16,999 bases of DNA from assembly GCA_905202605.1 (NCBI GenBank), contig CAJKSU010000039.1, positions 1-16,999 on the forward strand, read 5' to 3'. Position numbers and translations under genes: made by a program. The notes beneath the pieces were generated by a model. It saw nothing but the letters and a program-made list of their open reading frames with translations, was not told the DNA's origin and did no database searches. Source of the stretch: an uncultured Eubacteriales bacterium. Lineage in GTDB: Bacteria; Bacillota; Clostridia; Oscillospirales; Oscillospiraceae. Below are positions 1 through 7,441 of this stretch, one piece after another (positions within the stretch are counted from its first letter, which is position 1; every line of letters starts with the position of its first letter).

Positions 1-195
1 CAGTGCTGATGCGCAGTCATGGCCTGTCAAATACTGTGCCGCATCCAGCCATTCCTGTTCGCTGCATGCACCTAAAGGGATCGCGGCAGTGAGCCTGTGC
101 AGCCGTTCACTTTGCTGGAACAGCCGAAGATCAGAAAGAACTCCGCATCCCATTTGATAAGCCAAATAATCCAGTAGATCGATCTCAACCAGCAT
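1..195 (-). CDS. Hypothetical mobile-element protein, truncated by window edge
   Basis: The minus-strand frame is open from an ATG at 195 to the window edge, giving the first 65 residues (starting MLVEIDLLDYLAYQMGCG). A GGAGG ribosome binding site sits six bases before the ATG, and only 12 bases separate it from the stop of the upstream HTH gene, so it belongs to the coupling-protein operon. The visible part is leucine-rich and probably helical, with no signal peptide or membrane segment. I recognise the general style (short proteins next to VirD4 genes in Firmicutes ICEs) but cannot name a family or a function. The 3' end lies outside the window. Confidence 0.7.
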   Translation of the reverse strand, partial: MLVEIDLLDYLAYQMGCGVLSDLRLFQQSERLHRLTAAIPLGACSEQEWLDAAQYLTGHDCASAL

Positions 196-207
196 TGGAC
201 ACCTCCG

Positions 208-462
208 TCATACCACATGATACAGATTGGAAGTAAGACTCCCATTTTCCCGCCAGCGTGGGTCCTTTTGCAGCAGACCGGCCCTGCAGAGATCATCCAG
301 TGCCCGCTTGACCGTAGAGCGGGAAAGCCCCAACTCCAGAGCAATGGTTCTGATGGCCGGCCAGCAGCGTCCCTCGCTGTCTGCCCGATCCTTGAGGTAC
401 ATATAGACGCTCTTGGCTCTGTGGCTTAGATTGGAATTGTAGATATTTCTAAAGCTGTTCAT
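208..462 (-). CDS. Winged-helix DNA-binding protein, HTH_36-like
   Basis: An 84-residue protein that is almost entirely one winged-helix domain. It has an N-terminal helix (LSHRAKSVYMYLKDRAD), then a helix-turn-helix segment around residues 38-60 (AIRTIALELGLSRSTVKRAL), a third helix ending in DDLCRAGLLQ, and a short wing. This pattern (multi-residue opening, 'CWPAIRTIA' and 'SRSTVKRAL') is typical of HTH_36 proteins, which are often replication- or transfer-associated regulators on Firmicutes mobile elements. I chose the ATG at 462 because GGAGGG lies seven bases upstream; a TTG at 480 overlaps the ribosome binding site and is rejected. The start is 14 bases after the coupling-protein stop, so it is probably co-transcribed and may autoregulate the transfer operon. 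The target is unknown. Confidence 0.85.
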   Translation of the reverse strand: MNSFRNIYNSNLSHRAKSVYMYLKDRADSEGRCWPAIRTIALELGLSRSTVKRALDDLCRAGLLQKDPRWRENGSLTSNLYHVV

Positions 463-476
463 TCTGTTTCCCTCCG

Positions 477-2291
477 TCAAGGCCGAAATACCGTTTTGCG
501 GGAATCCGGTGCGGCCTGAATTCCCTGAGCCATACCGCCAGCGGATGTGCCGCCTCCCTGCGGCTGCTCACTATCCATTACAATCGTCCCATAGTGGCGG
601 CGGATGATGGACTCCTCCAACTCCTGTTTGTCAGCATAGGCAACGAACCGCTGGGCCTTCTCCGGTACTTCATAGGGCATGCCGAACCGGATGCCCCAGT
701 CAAGGAACAGCCGCAGTTTGACCTTCATTGGGTGGACGCCGGTCTTGGCCACAATAAAGCTGCCCTTGGGCATGGACTTAAGTTCATCCGGGGTCATGAG
801 GGGACGCTCCATCATCTGGAGGGACTGGCTGGGATCGTTTTTTCCGCGGGAGATACTGCCGCTCATTACCGTCCGGCTGCCCAAAGATTTGGACAGTTCC
901 ACCGCGGTCTGACTGGCCGGGGCGAAGCCGCCGTAAAGGTTGACCTGGCAGTTGTCCACGATGATCTCAGAGCCCTCTTTTCCATAGTTTTTCTGCAGCT
1001 GTCCCGTAATGCTCTGGACGATAGGCACCAGCATGAGTCCTCTGGACCGGGAGGCGGAAAACATCAGTTCCAGCGACTGAATGGGCGGGCAGGTGCCCAA
1101 CTCGTCCGCGAAGAAGACCACCCGGTTCTTGAGCCGGCCGCCGTTCTCGTCGGCCACAGTGAGGATCTCCCGATACAGGTTTTGGAGGATCAGGCTGACC
1201 ATAAAATACTTGGTCTGGTCCTCCTCGGGCAGTACGATAAAGATGGCGGATTTCTCATTGCAAAACTTCTCCGCGTCAATGGCGGTGTCAAAGCAGAGGA
1301 TCTGCTCCATCTCCGAGTCGAGGAAGGCGTTTAGGCGGGACAGTACCGTTGAGATTACGGAGGCCATGGCCTGCTCCGCCGTGTTGAGGGCGGACCCGGC
1401 AAACCAGCGGGCCTTATGATTAGGCGGGAGCTTTTCCAGCAGGAGCTGGAACTGATTCTTTCCCTTCACCCGGCTGGGGGCCAGCAGTTCCTGCACCAAC
1501 TTGAACACCGACACGATGTGGCGCTTTTCAATGGGATTGCCGTCCGCGTCCTCGGTGGGCAGGTACTCGGCCACCAGCAGGAACATGGCAGTCAGAAGGC
1601 CCTCGGCGGAATCGTAGAAAAAAGCATTCTGCCCATACTGGGCGCTGTCGCCGCCGCTGGTGTTGATGAGGGTCTTGGCGAGGATCTTGGAGTATTTCTC
1701 TGCCTTGGCCTTTGCCGCCAGGTTTTTGGGGTCGGCTTTATAGATATCCATGTACTTGTTGATCAGATGAAGCAGGTTGTTGCCGTCCGAGCGGGTGGGA
1801 TTACGCAGATCCAACACGGCGATTTGGTATCCGTAGCAGTCCTTGGCAATACCGGCATAATTGCGGAACAGGTCGCCCTTGGTATCCGTGCAGAGGAAGG
1901 ACATCCCGCTGGCGAGGGCATATTCGATGTTGGGGTACAAAAAGAACGCGGTCTTTCCGGCGCCGCTGGCGGCGGTGACCATGGCGTGGATGTCATCGGT
2001 GTCCACCAGAGCTGTAACATGGTCTTTGGGCCCTTCGCAGCCAAGGACAAGGCCCTGCTTTTCCGGCAGATGCTCTCCCTTGCGCCACAGCTCTGGTTCA
2101 AAAGGGACATGGGCATAGGTCTGCCGAATCTCCTGTTTGGTAGCCCAGCGTGCGGTTCCGTGCTGGCCGTCGCCCACAGTCTTGGATTTGATTCCGTCAA
2201 GGGTATAGTAATGGGAGAGAAACGCGAGGCCGCCGATCACGAGAAACATGATGGCGCCTACCACGATAAGTGTTATAACTTGCGTTGGCAC
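477..2291 (-). CDS. VirD4/TraG-type conjugative coupling protein (T4CP)
   Basis: A 604-residue inner-membrane ATPase that would link the relaxosome to the type IV secretion channel and drive DNA export. One hydrophobic N-terminal segment (about residues 5-27) anchors it. Walker A is TAASGAGKTAFF (about 106-117, K113/T114) and Walker B is VVFFADELG (391-399, D396/E397), followed by an SRSRGLMLVPIVQS segment typical of VirD4/TraG. The C-terminus is glycine- and proline-rich and is probably disordered. Length and layout fit the CD1115-type VirD4-like proteins of Clostridia ICEs, which have a shorter membrane domain than TraD. The start is GTG at 2291, five bases after AAGGAGG. An inverted repeat immediately upstream (2301-2330) may control initiation. 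The downstream HTH gene overlaps its stop region with a ribosome binding site, which indicates translational coupling. Confidence 0.95.
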   Translation of the reverse strand: MPTQVITLIVVGAIMFLVIGGLAFLSHYYTLDGIKSKTVGDGQHGTARWATKQEIRQTYAHVPFEPELWRKGEHLPEKQGLVLGCEGPKDHVTALVDTDDIHAMVTAASGAGKTAFFLYPNIEYALASGMSFLCTDTKGDLFRNYAGIAKDCYGYQIAVLDLRNPTRSDGNNLLHLINKYMDIYKADPKNLAAKAKAEKYSKILAKTLINTSGGDSAQYGQNAFFYDSAEGLLTAMFLLVAEYLPTEDADGNPIEKRHIVSVFKLVQELLAPSRVKGKNQFQLLLEKLPPNHKARWFAGSALNTAEQAMASVISTVLSRLNAFLDSEMEQILCFDTAIDAEKFCNEKSAIFIVLPEEDQTKYFMVSLILQNLYREILTVADENGGRLKNRVVFFADELGTCPPIQSLELMFSASRSRGLMLVPIVQSITGQLQKNYGKEGSEIIVDNCQVNLYGGFAPASQTAVELSKSLGSRTVMSGSISRGKNDPSQSLQMMERPLMTPDELKSMPKGSFIVAKTGVHPMKVKLRLFLDWGIRFGMPYEVPEKAQRFVAYADKQELEESIIRRHYGTIVMDSEQPQGGGTSAGGMAQGIQAAPDSRKTVFRP

Positions 2292-2300
2292 ATGATCCTC

Positions 2301-2330
2301 CTTTTGATATCTACGCCTTAATATCAGAAG
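2301..2330. repeat. Inverted repeat between divergent genes (operator or SD-masking hairpin)
   Basis: Two 10-base arms, CTTTTGATAT (2301-2310) and ATATCAGAAG (2321-2330), pair with one mismatch around a 10-base spacer. The repeat sits in the 94-base gap between the divergently transcribed coupling-protein gene (start 2291) and zinc-ribbon gene (start 2386). Its left arm overlaps the AAG of the coupling-protein Shine-Dalgarno (minus-strand AAGGAGG, 2297-2303), and its right arm ends next to the plus-strand promoter. It could be a repressor operator serving both genes, or an mRNA hairpin that partly hides the ribosome binding site. The sequence alone does not decide. Confidence 0.55.
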
Positions 2331-2334
2331 GGGA

Positions 2335-2363
2335 TGTTCAGTTTTCGCTTTGTCTGCTATAAT
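2335..2363 (+). promoter_or_regulatory. Extended -10 promoter for the zinc-ribbon gene
   Basis: A perfect TATAAT (2358-2363) is preceded by TGC, giving an extended -10 element (TGCTATAAT). The -35 at the 17-base spacing (2335-2340, TGTTCA) is weak, as expected for extended -10 promoters. Transcription would begin near 2370, leaving only about 15 bases of leader that hold the GAGGTG ribosome binding site. Confidence 0.6.
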
Positions 2364-2385
2364 AAATTGGTATGAGGTGATTGCT

Positions 2386-2553
2386 TTGATTTGCGCATGT
2401 GACCATTGCTACTATCTGTTTGAGGCGCCGGAACTGCCGGAGCAATGCCCGGACTGTGGAAAGCAGGCAACCCGGCCAGCCAATAAGCAGGAGCGGGCAG
2501 AATATCTCAGCAGACAAACAAGCAGCCAGGAAGATGCGGAGGAGTGGGACTGA
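2386..2553 (+). CDS. Small zinc-ribbon protein, 55 aa
   Basis: The only convincing plus-strand gene. It carries two CxxC knuckles: CDHC (residues 5-8) and CPDCG (21-25). Their 12-residue separation fits a rubredoxin-like or zinc-ribbon fold. The C-terminal half is charged, with the segment NKQERAEYLSRQ predicted to be helical and an acidic end (EDAEEWD). I place the start at TTG 2386 because GAGGTG ends six bases upstream, while the longer frame back to 2350 would overlap the promoter -10. It has its own promoter and a hairpin terminator. It runs against the primase and coupling-protein genes on either side, so its transcript is antisense to any read-through between them. The function is unknown; a DNA- or protein-binding accessory role is a guess. 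Confidence 0.75.
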   Translation: MICACDHCYYLFEAPELPEQCPDCGKQATRPANKQERAEYLSRQTSSQEDAEEWD

Positions 2554-2575
2554 GCCATTCCTCCGCTTTGCTGTT
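2536..2575 (+). terminator. Hairpin terminator of the zinc-ribbon gene
   Basis: A 12-base-pair stem (GCGGAGGAGTGG, 2536-2547, with CCATTCCTCCGC, 2555-2566, one G-T wobble) closes a 7-base loop that contains the stop codon of the zinc-ribbon gene. It is followed by a moderately T-rich CTTTGCTGTTT. It lies between convergent stops (2553 plus, 2582 minus). No T-tract exists on the minus side, so it should act mainly on plus-strand transcripts. Confidence 0.6.
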
Positions 2576-2581
2576 TCAGGC

Positions 2582-4027
2582 TTAGGCCATCACTGGCTCA
2601 GCTTCCCTCTGGGTCTTTTCCTCTTTCTGCCGCCGTTTGATCTCGTCGGCCTCGTACTTGACCGGCACCTTGGCACAGGAGATGGCCAGCTCCAGCCATG
2701 CGCTGGCCACCTCTTTTTTCTCTGCCTGGGTACGGATACCCTGGCGATTGTTCTTGGCCAATACGCTTTGGAATTGCATGGCGATCTCATCCGCCCGGTT
2801 CTTGAGGATACTCCGGTTCTGGTGAGGCAGGATGTGGCTTTCTAAAAACCGGACTCCCTGCTCAACGGTCAGCGCGGTACCCATCTGTTTGCACTCCCGC
2901 AGCACCACCGAGAGGGACAGCGCCGCCATGGTTTCCATGTGCTCCATCGCCTGGTCAAAGCGTCCCCAATGAAGGTCGTTCCGGTACTGCAGGAGCAGGC
3001 CGGGGATTTGATAAGCCGCCCGGTCCGGCTGAACTTCCTTGCACCTGGTCCCGATTCGCTGGCAGACGAGGTCTGCCGCCACAAACTGCGGATGCTCCTC
3101 GGCGGGCTGTGCCTCCAGTCCATGCCGTGCTTTCAGATCCTCGTCCCAGTCTTTGTATTCGGATTGCAGCGGGGCAATTTGAGAATAGCCATGCTCCCGC
3201 AGAACATCCGAGAGCCGGCCGACGGCCTCAATTCCGGCAGCGTCGTGGTCCAGGCAGAGGATGGTTTTCCGCAGATTTGGATTTTTCTCCAGCATCCACA
3301 GCATGGCATGTTCCGCCGTACCACAGAGAGCCACATAGCTGTGCTGCTGCCAGCCGTCCGGGTACAGGGTGAGAAAGGCAAGCAGATCGATGGGGGCCTC
3401 GAATACATAGAGACGGTCGCTGGTACCGACCCAGTGGAAACTGCACCGGGGATCACTGCCCTCTATGTTGCCCCGGTAGCTTTTGCCTTGGGTATAGAGC
3501 CCCCGCTTGTGGGCATGACGGGCAACGCCGCGTTCATCGAATCCGACGAACACGGCGTTGTGATACACCTTTGTCTGATCTATGGACAATTCCCGGCTCT
3601 CATAGATCAGTCCCTTCTGTGCGAAAGCGCTTAGTACCTCCCGGCTGATGTGCCTCTGCTGGAGCAGATAAGCATATACCCGCCGCATGGCCTGGTTTGA
3701 GGGAGGCAGGGCAAATTCCTTTGGCGGCTCTTTTTCTTTTTTCTCCGCCGGTATATACACCTCCCCCTGTTCACCATTGAGCAGACGGGTCACTGCTTCA
3801 GGGTAAGTCAGGCCGTAGAAATTTTGGACAAAGGAGATTGCATGGCCACCCCTTTCTGCAGCATGATCATACCACTCATTCCCATGCACAGTAATACTGT
3901 GATCTGAGGTGAGGCGTTTGTCCTGGCCGGAGGAGATGAGTTTCTCTCCCTGCCGGCGCAGGAACTCCACCAGGTCAACGGAGTTGGCACGGAGTTTTTG
4001 GTCCTCTGTGAAGTGGATATATGGCAC
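2582..4027 (-). CDS. DUF3991/TOPRIM primase-like protein
   Basis: A 481-residue protein of the DUF3991 plus TOPRIM type common on Firmicutes conjugative elements. Residues 1-85 resemble a CHC2-like primase zinc domain that lacks the cysteines (NEWYDHAAERGGHAISFVQN, then a YPEAVTRLL helix). The TOPRIM domain spans about 203-275: the glutamate motif is LYVFEAPIDLL (E210) and the acidic motif is CLDHDAAG (D260, D262), which bind the metal in primases and topoisomerases. A DWDED motif (293-297) follows, then a helical tail that is lysine- and glutamate-rich at the end. The likely role is priming or processing of transferred single-stranded DNA, but no polymerase activity is shown. The start is GTG at 4027, eight bases after GGAGG. 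An intrinsic terminator sits just upstream in the leader, so expression may depend on read-through. Confidence 0.9.
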   Translation of the reverse strand: MPYIHFTEDQKLRANSVDLVEFLRRQGEKLISSGQDKRLTSDHSITVHGNEWYDHAAERGGHAISFVQNFYGLTYPEAVTRLLNGEQGEVYIPAEKKEKEPPKEFALPPSNQAMRRVYAYLLQQRHISREVLSAFAQKGLIYESRELSIDQTKVYHNAVFVGFDERGVARHAHKRGLYTQGKSYRGNIEGSDPRCSFHWVGTSDRLYVFEAPIDLLAFLTLYPDGWQQHSYVALCGTAEHAMLWMLEKNPNLRKTILCLDHDAAGIEAVGRLSDVLREHGYSQIAPLQSEYKDWDEDLKARHGLEAQPAEEHPQFVAADLVCQRIGTRCKEVQPDRAAYQIPGLLLQYRNDLHWGRFDQAMEHMETMAALSLSVVLRECKQMGTALTVEQGVRFLESHILPHQNRSILKNRADEIAMQFQSVLAKNNRQGIRTQAEKKEVASAWLELAISCAKVPVKYEADEIKRRQKEEKTQREAEPVMA

Positions 4028-4045
4028 GCTACATCCCTCCTTATC

Positions 4046-4074
4046 AAAAAAGAGACCGCAGTATGCGGCCTCTC
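4046..4074 (-). terminator. Intrinsic terminator in the TOPRIM gene leader
   Basis: On the minus strand GAGAGGCCGCA, a 3-base TAC loop and TGCGGTCTC form a GC-rich stem with a two-base bulge, followed by six T residues (plus-strand A-tract 4046-4051). The T-tract ends only about five bases before the TOPRIM gene ribosome binding site (AAGGAGG). Placed there, it would either end the relaxase transcript or act as an attenuator for the TOPRIM gene. Confidence 0.75.
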
Positions 4075-4274
4075 AAATCTGTGTTAATTCATTCGGTTGG
4101 TTGGCATCTTTCGGAGCTCTTGGACTTGATCCCAACGCCCATAGACCACAGCGATAGTGTGACTGGAAAGGTGCCTGAAAGGGTAACTGAAAAAGAGAAA
4201 AAGATTTCAGAACTTCTTGTTGAAGCTCCAGAGGCTATTAATGGGAGTCCGCAGGTTCATACCTCATATGCCTC
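4075..4274. other. Unassigned 200-base gap, possible gene remnant
   Basis: No minus-strand frame here has a credible start and ribosome binding site, although two frames are open for 40-50 codons. A plus-strand frame is open from 4021 to 4281 (86 codons). Its second half reads like a helical protein (the segment EKEKKISELLVEAPE resembles the helix before a C-terminal winged helix), but no plus ribosome binding site precedes it and it runs through the terminator hairpin. Base composition looks more AT-rich than the flanks. It may be a decayed fragment of an unrelated gene, or simply a long leader for the TOPRIM gene. Confidence 0.3.
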
Positions 4275-4409
4275 TCACTGATTCCTTCCCTTGAGTTTCC
4301 GGTGGAACAGAACAGGTCTGCACGGGATTGGCTTTTGCCTTTTCAGCCCTTGAATGCCTTTTGGCTGCGCCAATAAAATCTGCTGTTTAAACTGCACTTT
4401 CTGTTTCAA
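4275..4409 (-). CDS. Small basic 44-aa protein downstream of the relaxase
   Basis: A short frame reading MKQKVQFKQQILLAQPKG and ending RKLKGRNQ. It starts at TTG 4409, seven bases after a very strong GGGAGG that begins immediately after the relaxase stop codon (4423), so ribosomes finishing the relaxase could re-initiate here. The product is strongly basic (about 12 Lys/Arg and one His in 44 residues) with no membrane segment, which fits a nucleic-acid-binding peptide, but I know no family for it. The TTG start and small size make it easy for gene callers to miss. The alternative is that the ribosome binding site is fortuitous. Confidence 0.5.
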   Translation of the reverse strand: MKQKVQFKQQILLAQPKGIQGLKRQKPIPCRPVLFHRKLKGRNQ

Positions 4410-4422
4410 AAGATTACCTCCC

Positions 4423-7419
4423 TTATAGCTGCATTTCCGGCTCATGGTCATCCGCCTTGTGGCCCTGAGCGATCTTCTTCGCCTTGATTTTTCGTAGGAG
4501 CTTCCGATCCACCGCGACCCGGACGCCACCGGAGGGCGGTGGTTGGTTTTGCTCCTGGAAAATGTTGGCCAGATGGTGGAACAGCGAAATGACGGCCGCC
4601 ACAGGAGGCTGGCCCAAGCGGTCATCCATGTGTTCCAGGAAATATTGAGCATATTCATTGCCCCGATCCGCTGCCAGCTGGAACCACTTGATCGCACTGG
4701 ATCTATCTTTTGGGACCTCCTTCCCAAGCAGATAGAGCTTGCCGAGGGCATACTGGGCGTATTGATTGCCCTGTTCCGCTGCGGCGGTGAGCCAGCGGAT
4801 GGCGGCTTTCACATCCTTTGGCGCATCTTCCCCCTGGAGCAGCAGCTTGCCCAGCCGGTACTGCGCAAACTGATTACCCCGGCCTGCTGACCGCTTCAGC
4901 AGACTTAGTGCTTTTACGCTGTCTTTGGGTGCATCTTCTCCTGTGAGATAGACCAGAGCCAGGGCGTATTCCGCATACCCGTTCTCCTGTTTGGCCGCGG
5001 CAGTAAGCCAGCGGATGGCGGTTATTACATCCTTTGGGATACCGTCGTCTCCCTTCAGCAGCAGTTTTCCCAGGCGGTACTGGGCAAACTGGTTCCCAAG
5101 TTCCGCAGCGTATGTGAGCCATTTCAGTGCGGCCGCCGGGTCTCTGGGCAGGGCTGCGTCACCGGCAAGATACAGCTTGCCAAGAGCAAAGGCGGCGAAG
5201 CTGTTTTCCTTCGTTGCCGCAAGTGTGAACAGAGCCACCGCCTTTTGAATGTCTTTTTCCACGCCCTGACCATCCCGATAGATTTTGCCGAGCGCGTATT
5301 GAGCACAGTCCTGGCCGGCTTCCGCCGCCTTTGTCAGCCGCTCCAATGCCTGGGCTGTCTGCTCCGGTGTAGAGGATGGATCATTGAAAATCATCCGGGC
5401 CAGTTGGTACTGCGCGTGGGGATTGTCCAGTTTGGACGCCTGTTCAAACCACTCCCTGGCTGCCGTCTCATCTTTACCAGTCCCTACACCATGGAGGAGC
5501 ATCCATCCGATGCGGTACTGCAATTTATCGTCATGGCTCTGCTGTTCCAATTCGAGAAATCCGGCGAAGGCTTGCCGGTACCACTGTTCCGACGCTTCGG
5601 CGTCCTTCTCACAGCCAATGCCGTCCCGATACATCTTTCCTAACTCGTAGGCGGCATAGGGGAAGTCCTGCTGTGCGGAGGCTGTGTATAACTCCAGCGC
5701 CCGCGCATCGTCCTGTTCCACACCCTGTCCACGGCGAAACAGGCCGGCAAGGGAATATTGCGCATACTTGTACCCTTTGTCTGCGGAAAGTTGGAACCAC
5801 CGGGCGGCATCACCATAGTCCTGCTCACAGCCGAGGCCCGCGGCATACAGTTTGCCGATCCGGTACTCCGCATAGCGTTTTTTCTTCTGCCTCTCAACAG
5901 CATAGAAAGCGGCCAGCGCCTTGCTGTACCACACATGGGCGGCCTGCATATCAATCTTCCGGCCCAGCCCGTCCGCAAGCATCCGGCCCAGATCGTGCAT
6001 GGCCAGCGCATTGCCTTTTTGCGCCTCCTGTTGGAACAGGGTAAACGCCTGCTCAAGATCCTGGGGCTGATCCTTGCCGCCAAACAAACAGCGGCGGGCC
6101 AGGCGGTACTCATCGCTCCAGTTCATCTGCGCTTTGGCTGGCGCAGACACCGTTTTGTCTGGGACATCGTCCGGTGGGGACTCCGAGAAATCATTCCAGT
6201 CATTATCAGGCTGGGGCGCCTCCGGCAGCGGCGCTTCTTCCTGGTCCTCCACAGGGACACGGTCTTGCTGGTCATCTGGATGGAAAACCTGCTGGCGCGC
6301 CCCCAGTGTTACCGCTTCCTCAATGACGATGTTTTTGATCCGCTTGAATTCCTTCTGCTGGGAAAGGGGAAGGCGTGGAGGCAGGTCGTCCTTGTAGGTG
6401 CGCAGCACATCTTCCCGCAGTTCATACCACAGGGCATAGGCTGCGGCGACACATGGCTCTTTGGCCAGCTCGTCCACAATCTCATCCACCACGGCCTTCA
6501 GCGGAGCCTTGAGGTAGCCGTACTGCTTCCTGCCTCCGGTGTGCCGCAGGCGTTCCGCCAGATGCTCCATGAGCTTCTCCATGCGGTGGTTGACCACGGC
6601 GCCGCTCCACATCCGTTCAATCAACTGCTCCAGCACAGAGCGGGCGTCCTCATTCAGCGTGTCCCTACTCTGGGTCTGCTTCTGGTAAAGCTCCGTCAGC
6701 TCCTGCCGGAAGATCTCTTTTGCCAGTCCCGACTTGATTTGGGCGATGCCCTGCGTGGTGAGGAAGCCTTTCGACGGATCGGCGCTGTAGCAGACCATGT
6801 GGATATGGGGATGGTGTGCTTCATCATGGAATGCAGCGTACCACCGAAAATCCTCCCAGGGGATCTTCATCGCCTCCGCCATTTCCATGGCATACTTGGA
6901 GAGCAGTGCTTTCCATTCTTCCGCCTTGTCATAGCCGAGACGGGCAGCGTCTTCCCGCCGCAGAGAGATGATGGGCAGCCACACATTACCGGGGTGGGCC
7001 GCGACCGCTTCCGCTACCTGCGCCAGTACGAGCTGATCTTCCTCACCGGTAAACAATCCATGGGAACCGACGCGCTGGGCGCGGGGGCGGGTGGCGATGT
7101 ACTTCAGATAGTTATCCTTCTTGGCGATCTGGTTATAGTTGTCCTCCAGAGCGCGAGTGATGAACTCCGATGCGTTGGTGCGTGTCGGCTCGGCCGCATA
7201 GTCCTCGTATTCAAACATCCCACGGCTGAGCGGGAAGTCCCGCAGGATCTGTTCCACCATCTTTTTCTGCTTTGAGGTGGCCGGCCACTCACTGCGTCCC
7301 GGATCGATGCGCTCCACACCATTCCGTGTGGCCATATATTTCACATAGTTTTCAAGATGAGCGGTGGCGGAGGAGGTACCGCCCTTGATGTAGGGGCACT
7401 TGAAAATCAGGCGCGGCAC
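4423..7419 (-). CDS. MobP-type relaxase (MobP3-like) with C-terminal Sel1 repeats
   Basis: A 998-residue relaxase that would nick oriT and pilot the DNA strand. The N-terminus carries the candidate catalytic tyrosines (Y25 and Y28 in HLENYVKYMATR), and residues 198-209 hold the metal-binding histidines H198, H203, H205 and H207 (AFHDEAHHPHIHMV), the MOBP signature. Residues 210-370 are helical and typical of MobP3 proteins. A linker rich in Pro/Asp/Glu (375-430) leads to about 13 Sel1 repeats (438-923), then a basic tail. Usual MOBP relaxases lack such an array or have a primase or coiled-coil region instead. The start is GTG at 7419, with AAAGGTGGT upstream and 22 bases from the relaxosome gene stop. 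The frame is intact throughout. Confidence 0.93.
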   Translation of the reverse strand: MPRLIFKCPYIKGGTSSATAHLENYVKYMATRNGVERIDPGRSEWPATSKQKKMVEQILRDFPLSRGMFEYEDYAAEPTRTNASEFITRALEDNYNQIAKKDNYLKYIATRPRAQRVGSHGLFTGEEDQLVLAQVAEAVAAHPGNVWLPIISLRREDAARLGYDKAEEWKALLSKYAMEMAEAMKIPWEDFRWYAAFHDEAHHPHIHMVCYSADPSKGFLTTQGIAQIKSGLAKEIFRQELTELYQKQTQSRDTLNEDARSVLEQLIERMWSGAVVNHRMEKLMEHLAERLRHTGGRKQYGYLKAPLKAVVDEIVDELAKEPCVAAAYALWYELREDVLRTYKDDLPPRLPLSQQKEFKRIKNIVIEEAVTLGARQQVFHPDDQQDRVPVEDQEEAPLPEAPQPDNDWNDFSESPPDDVPDKTVSAPAKAQMNWSDEYRLARRCLFGGKDQPQDLEQAFTLFQQEAQKGNALAMHDLGRMLADGLGRKIDMQAAHVWYSKALAAFYAVERQKKKRYAEYRIGKLYAAGLGCEQDYGDAARWFQLSADKGYKYAQYSLAGLFRRGQGVEQDDARALELYTASAQQDFPYAAYELGKMYRDGIGCEKDAEASEQWYRQAFAGFLELEQQSHDDKLQYRIGWMLLHGVGTGKDETAAREWFEQASKLDNPHAQYQLARMIFNDPSSTPEQTAQALERLTKAAEAGQDCAQYALGKIYRDGQGVEKDIQKAVALFTLAATKENSFAAFALGKLYLAGDAALPRDPAAALKWLTYAAELGNQFAQYRLGKLLLKGDDGIPKDVITAIRWLTAAAKQENGYAEYALALVYLTGEDAPKDSVKALSLLKRSAGRGNQFAQYRLGKLLLQGEDAPKDVKAAIRWLTAAAEQGNQYAQYALGKLYLLGKEVPKDRSSAIKWFQLAADRGNEYAQYFLEHMDDRLGQPPVAAVISLFHHLANIFQEQNQPPPSGGVRVAVDRKLLRKIKAKKIAQGHKADDHEPEMQL
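4651..6108 (-). repeat. Array of about 13 Sel1-type repeats within the relaxase
   Basis: The relaxase C-terminus consists of units of about 36-37 residues with the pattern AQYxLGKLYxxGxGVxKDxxxAxxWxxxAAxxGN. Two units (numbers 2 and 5) carry insertions of about eight residues. A stretch near the end is repeated at DNA level with a 216-base offset (for example gccagcggat at 4791 and 5007), that is, two Sel1 units. This suggests a fairly recent two-unit duplication. Sel1 arrays form alpha-solenoids that bind proteins. Confidence 0.9.
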
Positions 7420-7441
7420 AGACTGTCACCACCTTTGTGCA

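Noticed and set aside
594..2321. Two long plus-strand frames opposite the coupling-protein gene (594-1334 and 1416-2321)
   Set aside because: They are histidine- and glycine-rich shadows of a strongly conserved VirD4 gene.
2939..3634. A 231-codon plus-strand frame opposite the TOPRIM gene
   Set aside because: It is a shadow of a gene with clear TOPRIM acidic motifs.
5758..7275. A 505-codon open plus-strand frame opposite the relaxase
   Set aside because: It mirrors the well-supported relaxase, is low in recognisable motifs and has no good ribosome binding site. GC-rich genes often leave such long antisense frames.
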